Positions 33,146 to 42,906 of a stretch of 64,000 nucleotides of DNA are shown here, one piece after another. The notes below the pieces were generated by a model that did no database searches, was not told where the DNA came from, and worked only from the letters and a program-made list of their open reading frames with translations. The position numbers and the translations under genes are program-made. The stretch's first letter is position 1, and each line of letters starts with the position of its first letter. Source of the DNA: DATMER01 sp963741305 (GTDB lineage Bacteria; Acidobacteriota; Thermoanaerobaculia; Multivoradales; UBA5704); assembly GCA_963741305.1 (NCBI GenBank), contig CAVUHL010000003.1, positions 868,001 through 932,000 on the forward strand, read 5' to 3'.

Positions 33146-36094
33146 GTGCCTCAAGTCCGAATGCTGAACGTCCTGCTCGTCCTGGCTGCCCTGCTGCCGG
33201 CCTCCGGCCGGGCCGCTGAGGTCTTGGATCCCTCCGCTCTCCGCCGGGAGATCGGAGCGCTGCGCCTCGACCCGGAGCACGCGGTGACGCTAGACAACGT
33301 CAAGCTCGCGGCAGGGCTGGCCCAGCTCCAGCTCAACGGCATCCTGTTCCCCACCAGCACGGTGGGCGGCAAGGTCGTGGAGATGGTCTTCCTCGGCGAG
33401 GGGCGGATCACGCTGGAACCGCCTGACCCCATCGAGGCCGGCCAGCTCGAGCTGTTCATCGGCCAGAACCGGCTGGACGCCGAATTCAGTGAGGCCGTGC
33501 TCGTGGTGGGCCTCGATGCCGCGGTCGACGCCATGCTGGGCAAAACCCCCGCGCAGCCCGACATCGTGACCTCGGCCCGGGCCGAGGTCCTGTATGACGA
33601 GTGGCGCGGGCGGCGGGAGCGCGAGGTGCTGGGGGTCGAGCGCAGCCTCCTCGCCGACGCCCTGCGCGATCCGAGCGCCGAGGGCTACTTCGCGGCCCTG
33701 TTCCGCGGCGCCGAGCCGGGCGATTTCGTCTACCTGGTCGATCCCGCCAGCCGCGAGCAGGTCACGCTCGGCCGGTTCACGCCTCTGGATGCCACGGAGA
33801 AGGAGAAGCGCCGCATCCTCAAGGAGATCAGCCGCGAGCAGCGCAAAGGCCGGCTGATCGGCCTGGAGCTGGACGACCTCGGCACCTGGGACACCTGGCT
33901 CTCTGCCTCGCTGCGGGATGCCCAGGGCCAGCCCCGGCCGGGCAGCCCCGCGTTCGAGCCGAGCAAGTACACGCTCGACGTCACGGTCGACGAAAAGCTG
34001 CGCCTGAGCGGCAGCGCCCGGATCGACCTCGCGACGATCATCCCGGGCTCCCGCAGCGTGCTCGTCCGGGTCGCCGACCTCAAGGTGAGCAAGGTCACGG
34101 ACGCCGCGGGCACCGGCCTTTTCTTCCAGACAACGCCGAGCGCCGACGAGCTTGCCGTGGTTCTCCCCGCGGGAAGCATCGGATCGCCGGCGATCGTCGT
34201 CCACTTCGAGAGCCGTCCGATCGAGAAGGACTGGAACGTCTACCGCCTGCTGGACACGGAGAGCTGGTACCCGCAGACGGGCGAGGTGAACCGGGCGGCC
34301 CACGACGTGACCTTCCATTGGCCCAAGGGGCTCGACCTGATGGCCGCCGGCAAGCGGGTGGACGGCGGCGAGGCGGGCGGGCAGCGCTGGGAGCGCCGCG
34401 TCTTCGACGTGCCGATCCTCGCCTACACCTTCGAGCTGGGCAACTTCGACCTGGTCACGGCGAAGGCCGGGCACGTGGACCTCCGCTTCGCCTTCGGCGC
34501 GGGAGCGACGCTCACCGGGCGCGGCACGCGGGAGAGCGTCATGCAGGCGGTCAAGGATTCCCTGACCTATTTCGAGGAGACTTTCGGACCGTACCCGTTC
34601 GACGAGCTCACCGTGGTCACCGCCAGCCGCGGCTTCTCCCAGAGCCTTCCCGGGTTCATGACCCTGAGCGACTTCCTGCTCAACGACGGGGGAATGTGGA
34701 ACAAGCTCCTCGGCCTGGAAGACCGGCGGCTTGTCGTGGCCCACGAGATGGCCCACCAGTGGTGGGGCGACCACGTGGGCTGGGCGAGCTACCGCGACCA
34801 GTGGATGAGCGAGGCGCTGGCGAGCTACTCCGCGCTGCTCTTCGCCCGCGAGCGCCTGAACAACGAGCTCTCCGGCGTCGACCTGACCGAGGGCTGGTAC
34901 GAAGCGGTCTCCGCGCGGCTGCCGGACGGCTCGACGATCGAGTCGGTGGGCCCCATCGTCCTCGGCTGGCGCCTGATCTCCAGCCGCGCCTCGGACGCCT
35001 ACCAGCCCATCGTCTACATGAAGGGCGCGGTGGTCATGGACATGCTCGCCCGCTCGCTCGGCGAGGACATCTTCCCCAGGGTCCTGCGCCAGGTGGTCAA
35101 GGCCGGGGGCGGCCGGACCATCTCGACCGAAGAGCTCTTCGCCGTGATCGAGACGGTCACCTCCGCCGACCTCGGCCCCTTCACGGCGCAGTACGTCTAC
35201 GGCACCGGCCTGCCCGAGGTGCTCTACAACGCCAGGTTCGAAAAGACTGCGGACGGCTGGGTGGTCAAGGGCACGGCCCGCCAGCAGACGACGCACCGCT
35301 TCCGCTACAAGGTCGTGCCCACACAGCGGGGGACCTTCGACGTGGTGGTCAAGGCGGCCCAGCAGGTGGACGTCAAGACCTCCACGGTGGTGGTCCCCGT
35401 CACGATCGCGGTCTTCAATCCCAAGGCTGGCAAGGCGGGCAAGGATGGGACGAACGGCGCGGTCCGGGGCAACATCGTGCTCAAGGGGGAGAGCACCGAG
35501 TTCGCGATCAACCTGCCGCATGAGCCCAAGAGGATCTGGCTGGACAAGGACAGGCGGGTCTTCGCCTACTTCCTGGACGAGGGCCGGAACCCCAAGTGGT
35601 TCCATTACCTGCAGGGCCAGACCGCGGCGGTGGCCGGCGACCCGGCCGCGGCGGCCGCGTCCTACGACAAGGCGCTCGCGGCCAAGGAGCCGCCGCCGGA
35701 CGGCGACGGCAGGACAGTCACCTACGACGACCTGAAGTGGCGCGACCGGCGCCTCAACGCCTGGATCGAGCTGAGCCGGGCGCGGCTGCACCTGGACCGC
35801 GACGACGAAGCCGCGGCCGAAGCGGCGATCGGCCGGGCGCAGCGCACCCTCGGGGATGACGACCCGAACGTGCGCGTGCTGCGGGCGCGCCTGGAGATCC
35901 GGCGGGGCGATTACGAGAAGGCCTACCGCCGTCTGCGCAAGGGGGTCATCGCCTCCGAGACGCTGGACACGAGCGAGGCCTACGTCCTCCTCGCCGTCGC
36001 CGCGCAGAAGGCCGGCCACACCGACGACTTCCTCAGGGCCCTCAAGTGGGCAAGGGATACCGGCGCGGACGTCTCGGTGCTGACGGGGTCGTAG
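33146..36094 (+). CDS. Secreted M1-family metallopeptidase with C-terminal TPR-like region
   Basis: A 982-aa exported zinc peptidase. GTG 33146 follows AGGAAGGAG and begins a signal peptide. The zinc site is HEMAHQWWGDHVGW (His533, His537) with the third ligand Glu556 in QWMSEALASY. The exopeptidase GxMEN motif is not obvious, so this may not be a classic aminopeptidase. An N-terminal insertion and a long beta-rich segment (about 690-800) surround the catalytic core, and the last 160 residues contain helical repeats (AASYDKALAAKE...). The TAG stop lies in a repeat-like GTAGGGGCGG. It faces ackA tail to tail. Confidence 0.9.
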   Translation: MPQVRMLNVLLVLAALLPASGRAAEVLDPSALRREIGALRLDPEHAVTLDNVKLAAGLAQLQLNGILFPTSTVGGKVVEMVFLGEGRITLEPPDPIEAGQLELFIGQNRLDAEFSEAVLVVGLDAAVDAMLGKTPAQPDIVTSARAEVLYDEWRGRREREVLGVERSLLADALRDPSAEGYFAALFRGAEPGDFVYLVDPASREQVTLGRFTPLDATEKEKRRILKEISREQRKGRLIGLELDDLGTWDTWLSASLRDAQGQPRPGSPAFEPSKYTLDVTVDEKLRLSGSARIDLATIIPGSRSVLVRVADLKVSKVTDAAGTGLFFQTTPSADELAVVLPAGSIGSPAIVVHFESRPIEKDWNVYRLLDTESWYPQTGEVNRAAHDVTFHWPKGLDLMAAGKRVDGGEAGGQRWERRVFDVPILAYTFELGNFDLVTAKAGHVDLRFAFGAGATLTGRGTRESVMQAVKDSLTYFEETFGPYPFDELTVVTASRGFSQSLPGFMTLSDFLLNDGGMWNKLLGLEDRRLVVAHEMAHQWWGDHVGWASYRDQWMSEALASYSALLFARERLNNELSGVDLTEGWYEAVSARLPDGSTIESVGPIVLGWRLISSRASDAYQPIVYMKGAVVMDMLARSLGEDIFPRVLRQVVKAGGGRTISTEELFAVIETVTSADLGPFTAQYVYGTGLPEVLYNARFEKTADGWVVKGTARQQTTHRFRYKVVPTQRGTFDVVVKAAQQVDVKTSTVVVPVTIAVFNPKAGKAGKDGTNGAVRGNIVLKGESTEFAINLPHEPKRIWLDKDRRVFAYFLDEGRNPKWFHYLQGQTAAVAGDPAAAAASYDKALAAKEPPPDGDGRTVTYDDLKWRDRRLNAWIELSRARLHLDRDDEAAAEAAIGRAQRTLGDDDPNVRVLRARLEIRRGDYEKAYRRLRKGVIASETLDTSEAYVLLAVAAQKAGHTDDFLRALKWARDTGADVSVLTGS

Positions 36095-36103
36095 GGGCGG
36101 CCC

Positions 36104-37345
36104 TCACCACCGCCGCGGCGCGTCGAGGATGCAGCGCACCGTATCCCTGGCGATCAGCAACTCCTCGTTGGTGGGGATGACGAAGGTCCGGACCCGCGCG
36201 CCCTCGGCGCCGATCTCGCCTTCCTTGCCCTCCGTGAGGGCTTCGTTGCGGGCAGGGTCGAGCGCGATGCCGAGGAAGTCGAGGTCGGCGCAGATCCGCC
36301 GCCGGATCTCGGGGGAGTTCTCGCCGATGCCGCCGGCGAAGACCACGGCCTCCGCCCCGTTCATGCGCGCCAGGTAGGCGCCGATGTACTTCTTCACCCG
36401 GAGGCAGAAGATGTCGATGGCGAGGCGCGCCCGGCGGTCCTGGTTCTCGCGCTCCTCGGCCAGCAGGTCGCGCATGTCGTTGGTCAGCCCCGAGATGCCC
36501 AGCAGGCCCGAGCGCTTGTTGACCAGGTTGTCGAGCTCGTCGAAGCTCATGCCCTCCTTGTGGTGGAGGAAGTCGAGGATCAGCGGGTCGAGGTCGCCGC
36601 TGCGCGTGCCCATGACCAGCCCCTCGGCCGGGGTGAGCCCCATGGAAGTCTCCAGCGACTCGCCGCCGCGGATGGCGCAGATCGAGCAGCCGTTGCCCAG
36701 GTGCAGGGTGAGGATGTTCGTGTCCGCTTCCTCCCGCTTGGCGAGCTGGCGGTAGCGGTAGGCGATGTAGCGGTGCGAGGTGCCGTGGAAGCCGTAGCGC
36801 CGCACCCGGTGGCGGACGTAGAGCTGGTAGGGGATGGCGTAGAGGAACGATTCCGGCGGCATGGTCGAGTGGAACGAGGTGTCGAAGACGGCGGCCTGGG
36901 GGATGCCCGGGCCGAAGACCTCGCGGGCCGCGAAAATCCCTTTGAGGTTCGCCGGGTTGTGCAGCGGCGCGAGGTCGATGCAGTCCTCGATCTGCTCGAT
37001 GACGGCCTCGTCGATCACCACCGAGCGGGTCAGCTTCTCGCCGCCATGGACGACCCTGTGCCCCACGGCATGGACATCGGCCAGCGAGGAGATCACGGCG
37101 GTGGAGGGCGCGACGAGCCAGCGCAGGACGTAGTCCAGAGCCTGCCGGTGATCGCGCAACGGCATGGCGAGCTTCTCCGGCGTCTTGCCCTGAACGCGGA
37201 GAGTGAGGATCGCCTCGCTGCCGATGCGCTCGACGCCCCCGCGGGCCAGCTCGCGGTCGGCTTCGCGCTCGATCGTTTCGAGGTCGGTGGCGATGAGCTG
37301 GAACTTCAGCGAGGAGCTGCCGCAGTTGAGGACGAGGACGTTCAT
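36104..37345 (-). CDS. ackA: Acetate kinase
   Basis: A 413-aa ASKHA kinase that reversibly makes ATP and acetate from acetyl phosphate. Motifs: MNVLVLNCGSSSLKFQLI, HRVVHGGEKLT, AVFDTSFHSTMP, YGFHGTSHRYIAYRY, LGNGCSICAI, and ENSPEIRRRI. ATG 37345 gives the family N-terminus and has AGGA eight bases upstream; ATG 37354 adds three residues. No phosphotransacetylase gene is adjacent, so acetyl phosphate must come from elsewhere. It is divergent from mltA with only 24 bases between start codons. Confidence 0.97.
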   Translation of the reverse strand: MNVLVLNCGSSSLKFQLIATDLETIEREADRELARGGVERIGSEAILTLRVQGKTPEKLAMPLRDHRQALDYVLRWLVAPSTAVISSLADVHAVGHRVVHGGEKLTRSVVIDEAVIEQIEDCIDLAPLHNPANLKGIFAAREVFGPGIPQAAVFDTSFHSTMPPESFLYAIPYQLYVRHRVRRYGFHGTSHRYIAYRYRQLAKREEADTNILTLHLGNGCSICAIRGGESLETSMGLTPAEGLVMGTRSGDLDPLILDFLHHKEGMSFDELDNLVNKRSGLLGISGLTNDMRDLLAEERENQDRRARLAIDIFCLRVKKYIGAYLARMNGAEAVVFAGGIGENSPEIRRRICADLDFLGIALDPARNEALTEGKEGEIGAEGARVRTFVIPTNEELLIARDTVRCILDAPRRW

Positions 37346-37369
37346 GGGGGCCATCCTAGAATAGTCGCC

Positions 37370-38509
37370 ATGTCGAGACGTACCCTGGCCGCAGTCGTCC
37401 TGTTGATCGCCCTCGCCGTCCTGTCCTTCTGGATGCTCCGCCGTCCGCGGGGGGAGGAGCAGGACGGCCGGGTCCTCACGCCCGCCACCTTCGCCGACCT
37501 GCCGGGTTGGGAGGAGGACGATCCCTCCGCAGCGCTCGCCGCGTTCCTCCGCTCCTGCCGTCGCTCGAAGGACTCCGTCTGCGACGCTGCGGCCCGGGCT
37601 ACCTCAGCCAGGACTTTCTTCGAAACCCACTTCCAGCCCTTCGCGGTCAGCGACGGCGGCGATCCGGAGGGGCTCTTCACCGGCTATTACGAGCCGCAGC
37701 TCCAGGGCAGCCGCAAGCGCAGCGAACGCTACCGCGTGCCGCTCTACATCCGGCCTCCCGACCTCGTGATGGTGGACCTGGGAGACTTCCGGGAGGAGCT
37801 GAAAGGGCAGCGGATCGCCGGCCGGGTGGAGGAGGGCGATCTGGTCCCGTATCCCGATCGCACGGCCATCGAAGAGGGGGCGCTCTCCGGCCGAGGCCTG
37901 GAGCTGGTCTGGGTGGACGATCCGGTCGACGCCTTCTTCCTCCATATCCAGGGCTCGGGCCGGGTTAGCCTCGACGACGGGAGCGACGATGGTAGCGAGA
38001 TACGCGTGGGCTATGCCGCGCAGAACGGCCATCCCTACTTCGCGATCGGCAAGGATCTTGTGGAGCGCGGAGCGATGCCCAAAGAGCAGGTCTCGATGCA
38101 GTCGATCCGCCGCTGGCTGGAAGAGAACCCGGACTTGGCGGACGGCGTGATGGCACGCAACTCCTCCTACGTCTTCTTCGAGGAGCTGAAGGGCGAAGGC
38201 CCCCTGGGGGCCCAGGGTGTCGCCCTGACCCCCGGCCGCTCGCTGGCGGTGGACCTCAAGCACTGGGCCCTGGGAGCCCCGATCTGGCTCGAAACCCGGG
38301 CACCCTCCCCGCGGGTGGGGGAGCCGGACCGTCCGCTCCGCCGCCTGATGATCGCGCAGGACACCGGCGGGGCGATCCGCGGAGTTGTCCGCGGCGATGT
38401 TTTCTGGGGCCACGGCGAGGAGGCCGCGGAGATCGCCGGCCGGATGAAGCACCCCGGGAAGATGTGGGTGCTGCTGCCGCGGCATCAACGGAGTAGAATT
38501 GGGACATGA
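37370..38509 (+). CDS. mltA: Membrane-bound lytic murein transglycosylase A
   Basis: A 379-aa peptidoglycan lytic enzyme of GH102. N-terminal anchor SRRTLAAVVLLIALAVLSFW, then the MltA core (LFTGYYEPQLQGSRKRSE, VDAFFLHIQGSGRV) and the 3D barrel end (AQDTGGAIRGVVRGDVFWGHGEEAAEIAGRM) with the catalytic Asp in DTGGAI. It cleaves MurNAc-GlcNAc bonds to give anhydro-MurNAc. The last codons overlap the next gene start (ATGA), so the small lipoprotein is coupled to it. No E. coli-type lipobox is seen; a signal anchor is more likely. Confidence 0.94.
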   Translation: MSRRTLAAVVLLIALAVLSFWMLRRPRGEEQDGRVLTPATFADLPGWEEDDPSAALAAFLRSCRRSKDSVCDAAARATSARTFFETHFQPFAVSDGGDPEGLFTGYYEPQLQGSRKRSERYRVPLYIRPPDLVMVDLGDFREELKGQRIAGRVEEGDLVPYPDRTAIEEGALSGRGLELVWVDDPVDAFFLHIQGSGRVSLDDGSDDGSEIRVGYAAQNGHPYFAIGKDLVERGAMPKEQVSMQSIRRWLEENPDLADGVMARNSSYVFFEELKGEGPLGAQGVALTPGRSLAVDLKHWALGAPIWLETRAPSPRVGEPDRPLRRLMIAQDTGGAIRGVVRGDVFWGHGEEAAEIAGRMKHPGKMWVLLPRHQRSRIGT

Positions 38510-38811
38510 CCAGGCTTGGTCTAGTCATCCTGTGTGGAGCTCTGCTGACGGCCTGCACTGCCGGTACGAGCCGCCATGACCACGCAGGTCAACAGTTTGG
38601 CGGCGTAATCAACTACGCCGACGCAGGAATCTTTTCAGTACGTTACGCAGGCAGGCAGGACGCCCACAAAAAGATGCACAGGCATTGCGGCGGTCCCTAC
38701 GAGATTGTGGGGGAGCTATCCCAGAGGGGTGGTTGTCTGCAACCCGCTCAGCGGCGCATCTTGTTCAAGTGCGTCGACGGCGGCAAAGTGGCAGCTCCGG
38801 CAACTCGATGA
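38506..38811 (+). CDS. Small lipoprotein, function unknown
   Basis: A 101-aa lipoprotein. MTRLGLVILCGALLTACTAG has a clear lipobox (LTAC). The mature part includes YAGRQDAHKKMHRHCGGPYEIVGE, a pattern seen in short hypothetical outer-membrane-associated lipoproteins. Two or three cysteines beyond the lipidated one could form a disulfide. It is translationally coupled to mltA, suggesting a role close to peptidoglycan turnover or the envelope. Confidence 0.6.
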   Translation: MTRLGLVILCGALLTACTAGTSRHDHAGQQFGGVINYADAGIFSVRYAGRQDAHKKMHRHCGGPYEIVGELSQRGGCLQPAQRRILFKCVDGGKVAAPATR

Positions 38812-38850
38812 AGCGCACGAACCTCGAATTTCATTTAGGAGGCAACACCA

Positions 38851-39945
38851 ATGTCACGCAGTCTGCTGTCAGGAAAGCGGGTCGTCGTCGCCGGTCTCGG
38901 TTTGGCCAGCCTCCTTCTCGTGGGGCCCAGACACGCCTGGGCCCAAGGCTGAGTGGCCGCACGCCTGGACGCGCCCGTGTTCGGCGCGCAAGCGAATCAG
39001 ACCTTCAGCCGCTGGCAGGTCTCCACGACCTGGCGGTACCAGCGCTCCGACCGCCACTTCCGGGGTTCTGAGGAGGAGGCGAACCGGCAGGCGGAGGGGA
39101 GCGAAGTCATCAACACCGTCAATATGATGGAGCTCGGGCTCCGCTACAACGCCAACGCGCAGTGGAGCGTCTCTCTCGGCCTCCCCTACTTCTCGGCCGA
39201 GCGGTCGAGCCCGATCCGCGATGCGAACCGCGTCGTGGTGGACCGCAGCATTGTCGAAGCCAACGAGTTGGGCGACATCACGCTGACCGCGCGCCGCCTC
39301 TTCTGGGACCCGCGGACGCGCCCGGACAGCAACATCTCCCTGGGCCTGGGCATCAAGGCCCCGACCGGCAAGAACGACGTCTACGACACGCGGGAGAGGC
39401 TCGTCAACGGCCAGCGCGTCTTTACCAACGAGGCTGTCGACCAGTCGATCCAGCCGGGTGACGGCGGCTGGGGCGCCATCCTCGACTTCCAGGCCTATCA
39501 GCGCATCCGCACCTCCGGCGGCTCGGTCTACGTTGCCGGCAGCTACCTGATCAACCCGGAGGGCACGAATGGCGTGCCCACGTTCCGCGGCTCCGTAGGC
39601 GAAGAGGTGATGTCGATCTCGGACCAGTACCTGGCCCGCGCCGGCGTCAGCTGGTCCGCGGCGAGCTGGAAGGGTTTCGGGATGAGCCTGGGCGGCCGCA
39701 TGGAAGGCGTGCCGGTCGAGGATCTGATCGGCGACAGCGACGGCTTCCGGCGTCCGGGGTTCGCCCTGTCGGTCGAGCCCGGCCTGAGCTACTCGCGTGG
39801 TCCCCACGCGTTCTCGCTGGCGGTACCGGTCGCCGTCCACCGCAACCGCCAGAGGAGCGTGCCGGACCGTCTGATACCGGGGCGCGTAGGCGACGCGGCC
39901 TTTGCCGACTACATCGTCATGCTGGGCTACTGGAAGAAGTTCTGA
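38851..39945 (+). CDS. Outer-membrane beta-barrel (Phenol_MetA_deg-like), interrupted by in-frame TGA
   Basis: The natural start is ATG 38851, preceded by TAGGAGG, giving a signal peptide (MSRSLLSGKRVVVAGLGLAS... ending in HAWAQG). The next codon is TGA (38950-38952), after which the same frame continues from GTG 38953 for 330 codons. The body (SVSLGLPYFSAERS, GDITLTARRLFWDPR, ISLGLGIKAPTGKNDVYDTR, then an aromatic C-terminal strand GYWKKF) looks like an outer-membrane transporter barrel ending in Phe. Without the signal peptide it could not be exported. So it is a recent pseudogene, a sequence error, or a stop read-through. The GTG 38953 reading alone lacks a plausible ribosome site. Confidence 0.72.
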
Positions 39946-40054
39946 GGATCCGAGTGGAGGGGCCTGCCGGTAGCGGGCCCCTCCGGCTGTCCATGTCGGT
40001 CCATGTCCGTCCGTAACGTCCGTGTTCCGGCCCGCTGATATACTCCAAAGGGCC

Positions 40055-41368
40055 ATGTCCACTCTCGTCCGCCGGATGTCCATCCTCGCGCTGTTCTCCC
40101 TGGTCCTTCTGCCGCTCTTCGCCGCCGCCCAGAAGCCTGCCGGCGTTGTCATGCGGGCGCGGGTGAAGGCCGCCGTTCACCCGATCTCCGCGGAGCTGAT
40201 CGTCGATGCTGTCCGCGATGCCGACGCGGCGCGGGCTTCGGTCCTGATCATCGAGCTCGACACCCCTGGTGGCCTGGTCACCTCCACCCGCGATATTTCC
40301 TCGGCCATCCTAAGCGCGCAGACGCCGGTCGTGGTCTATGTCTCACCCGCGGGCGCCCAGGCCGCTTCGGCCGGCTTCTTCATCCTGATGTCCGCCGACA
40401 TCGCGGCCATGGCGCCGGGGACGAACACCGGCGCCGCCCATCCGGTCGCCGCGGGCGGGGAGGACATCAAGGGGACCATGGCGAAGAAGGTCGAGGAAGA
40501 CGCGGCGGCAAACATCCGCGCGCTCGCCCGGCGCAACGGCCGCAACGTCGAGCTCGCCCAGGCGGCGGTGATCGACAGCCGCTCGTACACCGCCGACGAG
40601 GCGCTGGAGGGCAAGCTGATCGACCTGATTGCGCCCAGCTTCGACAAGCTCGTGCAAGCCCTCGACGGCCGGACCGTCAAGCGGGGGGACGGCCTGGTGA
40701 CCCTCCGCACCAGGGGCGCGATCGTCAAGGAAGTCGAGATGTCGGCGATGCGCCGGATCCTCGCGGTCATCGCCGATCCCAACATCGCCTTCATGCTGCT
40801 CAGCCTGGGCGGCCTCGGCCTCTACTTCGAGCTGATGAACCCGGGCGCGATCCTGCCCGGGGTGGTCGGCGGCATCTGCCTGATCCTCGCCTTCTTCGCG
40901 CTGTCGGTGCTGCCGGTGAGCTACGCCGGCCTGGCGCTGCTCTTCCTGGCCCTGGTCCTGTACGTCGCGGAGATCAAGGTCGTGAGCCATGGCGTGCTGG
41001 CGATCGGCGGCACGGTCGCGCTCGTTCTTGGCGGGCTGATGCTGTTCAAGACGCCGGAACCGGCGATGCGGGTCAGCCTGGAGGTGATCGTGAGCCTCGC
41101 GCTGTTTTCTCTCGCGACCGTGGGCTTTCTGACATTCATGGCGATCCGCTCCCGGCAGGTGCCGGTCCGCACCGGGAGGGAGGGGCTGCTGCACGAGATC
41201 GGCACCGCCCGCTCGCCGATCGCGCCGCGCGGCAAGGTGTTCGTCCACGGCGAGATCTGGGACGCGGTCTCCGAGGAACCCGTGTCGGCCGGCGAGCCCG
41301 TCGAGGTGGTCGCCATCCACAACTTGACCCTGGCCGTGCGTCCGCACCGCCGGAATGCAGCCGTCTGA
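40055..41368 (+). CDS. NfeD-family membrane serine protease (ClpP-class)
   Basis: A 437-aa membrane-bound protease with an N-terminal signal segment, a ClpP-like domain with the nucleophile in YVSPAGAQAASAGFFILM, and a Lys later in the domain (SRSYTADEALEGKLID). Several membrane helices follow, then a C-terminal NfeD OB-fold (EIGTARSPIAPRGKVFVHGEIWDAVSEEPVSAGEPVEVV). This is the long NfeD1b form. Immediately downstream is a slipin gene, the classic NfeD/stomatin pair in which the protease processes stomatin. ATG 40055 is preferred to the upstream start at 40022. Confidence 0.93.
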   Translation: MSTLVRRMSILALFSLVLLPLFAAAQKPAGVVMRARVKAAVHPISAELIVDAVRDADAARASVLIIELDTPGGLVTSTRDISSAILSAQTPVVVYVSPAGAQAASAGFFILMSADIAAMAPGTNTGAAHPVAAGGEDIKGTMAKKVEEDAAANIRALARRNGRNVELAQAAVIDSRSYTADEALEGKLIDLIAPSFDKLVQALDGRTVKRGDGLVTLRTRGAIVKEVEMSAMRRILAVIADPNIAFMLLSLGGLGLYFELMNPGAILPGVVGGICLILAFFALSVLPVSYAGLALLFLALVLYVAEIKVVSHGVLAIGGTVALVLGGLMLFKTPEPAMRVSLEVIVSLALFSLATVGFLTFMAIRSRQVPVRTGREGLLHEIGTARSPIAPRGKVFVHGEIWDAVSEEPVSAGEPVEVVAIHNLTLAVRPHRRNAAV

Positions 41369-41388
41369 CCGTATAGAAAGGAATCTGC

Positions 41389-42150
41389 ATGGAAGGCCTC
41401 TATGGAATCGGCCTGGTCGTCATCGTGGCCATCTTCCTGTTTTCGCGCTGGGTGAACGTCCTCAACGAGTACGAGCGCGCCGTCACTTTCTGGCTCGGCC
41501 GCCTGGCAAAACAGCCCAAGGGTCCCGGCCTCGTGCTCATCTTCTGGCCGTTCGAAAAGATGATCAAGGTCTCCCTGCGCACGGTGGTGTTCGACGTGCC
41601 GCCGCAGGACATCATCACGCGGGACAACGTGTCGGTGAAGGTCAACGCGGTGGTCTACTACCGCGTGGTCGATCCGGCGCGCGCGATCGTGGAGGTGGAG
41701 AACTACGGTTACGCCACCAGCCAGCTCGCGCAGACCACGCTGCGCTCGGTGCTGGGCCAAGCGGACCTCGACGAGCTCCTCGCGGAGCGCGAGCAGCTCA
41801 ACGAGCGCCTGCAGACGATCATCGACGCCCAGACCGATCCCTGGGGCATCAAGGTCTCGATGGTGGAGCTCAAGCACGTCGACCTGCCGGTGGAGATGCA
41901 GCGGGCGATGGCGCGGCAGGCCGAGGCGGAGCGCGAAAAGCGCGCTAAGATCATCCACGCGGCGGGCGAGCTCGAGGCCTCCGTGAAGCTCGGCGAGGCC
42001 GCGGACATCATGTCCAAGAACGCGGTCACTCTGCAGCTCCGCTATCTGCAGACGCTGACGGAGATCTCGGCGGAGAAGAACTCGACGATCATCTTCCCGC
42101 TGCCGATGGACCTGGTCAACGCGTTCCTCGACCGCGGGGAGCGCAAGTAG
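41389..42150 (+). CDS. Slipin (SPFH/stomatin-like) membrane protein
   Basis: A 253-aa SPFH-domain protein that forms membrane microdomains. One N-terminal helix (YGIGLVVIVAIFLFSRW) precedes the core: FEKMIKVSLRTVVFDVPPQDIITRDNVSVKVNAVVYYRVVDP, then TTLRSVLGQADLDELLAEREQLNERLQ and WGIKVSMVELKHVDLP. The C-terminal coiled coil (EAEREKRAKIIHAAGELEAS) is typical. It is the partner of the NfeD protease just upstream, 20 bases apart. Confidence 0.95.
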   Translation: MEGLYGIGLVVIVAIFLFSRWVNVLNEYERAVTFWLGRLAKQPKGPGLVLIFWPFEKMIKVSLRTVVFDVPPQDIITRDNVSVKVNAVVYYRVVDPARAIVEVENYGYATSQLAQTTLRSVLGQADLDELLAEREQLNERLQTIIDAQTDPWGIKVSMVELKHVDLPVEMQRAMARQAEAEREKRAKIIHAAGELEASVKLGEAADIMSKNAVTLQLRYLQTLTEISAEKNSTIIFPLPMDLVNAFLDRGERK

Positions 42151-42161
42151 GGAGCCCGTTT

Positions 42162-42899
42162 TTGACGAATTCGCACGAGCCCAGCTACTACGAGATCGCG
42201 CTGACCAACCGGCAGGTGGTCGTCGCGTTCGTGATCCTTTTGCTCTGCCTGGTGTCCGCCTTCTTCTCCGGGCTCTGGATCGGCCGCGAAAGCACGGCCC
42301 GCGCCCAGGAGCAGATCGTCCGCAACGTCCCCCCCGCGCCGGCCGCGCCGCAGGAAGGGCAGGATCTGGACGAGCTGGCGTTCTTCGAGGACGAGCAGAA
42401 GCCCGGCTCCGGTGAAACCACCCCGGCTGACGCCACTCCGACGCCGGCCCAGGACACCACCCTCCTGGAAGACTTCGGCGGCGAGCCCGACGAGGTGACG
42501 GAGCCCGATCCGGATCTTCCCGAGGGCCGCCGCCGCCGGGGCCGCGACCGCAACGCAGGCGCTGAAGAGGGGGACGAGATCGCCGCGGTCGTCACGCCCG
42601 CTCCCACTCCCGCCCGAGCCCGCCCCACGGCTGCGATTGCAGCGACCACTCCCGAGCCGCGAGTTGCCGCCGGGCAGGTGGTCATCCAGGTCTTCTCCTC
42701 GCCCGAGCTGGACCAGGCGGAGAAGGTGCGGGACCGCCTGATCGGCGGCGGGCACAAGGCGTATCTCTCGCCCGTCCAGGTGGCCGGCCGCACCATGCAC
42801 CGCGTGCGCATCGGCCCCTTCGGCTCGCGCGGCGATGCGCAGAAGGTGGCCGAGCAGGTCCGCAAGGGCTACAAACTGGATACTTGGGTGACGGAGTAG
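42162..42899 (+). CDS. SPOR-domain membrane protein
   Basis: A 245-aa inner-membrane protein. One helix (VVVAFVILLLCLVSAFFSGLW) is followed by a long Pro/Glu/Ala-rich periplasmic linker and a C-terminal SPOR domain (VIQVFSSPELDQAEKVRDRLIGGGHKAYLSP..., HRVRIGPFGSRGDAQKVAEQV). SPOR domains bind denuded glycan at division or growth sites. TTG 42162 has GGGAG seven bases upstream. It sits in a run slipin-SPOR-lnt-prfB with tight spacing, probably one transcript. Confidence 0.9.
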   Translation: MTNSHEPSYYEIALTNRQVVVAFVILLLCLVSAFFSGLWIGRESTARAQEQIVRNVPPAPAAPQEGQDLDELAFFEDEQKPGSGETTPADATPTPAQDTTLLEDFGGEPDEVTEPDPDLPEGRRRRGRDRNAGAEEGDEIAAVVTPAPTPARARPTAAIAATTPEPRVAAGQVVIQVFSSPELDQAEKVRDRLIGGGHKAYLSPVQVAGRTMHRVRIGPFGSRGDAQKVAEQVRKGYKLDTWVTE

Positions 42900-42906
42900 A
42901 TACCGA

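Noticed and set aside
33290..36019. 909-codon antisense frame opposite the M1 peptidase
   Set aside because: The zinc motif HEMAHQWW and signal peptide on the plus strand settle the coding strand.
38950..38952. Selenocysteine at the TGA
   Set aside because: No SECIS-like hairpin is apparent just downstream and the protein class (a barrel) has no known selenocysteine.
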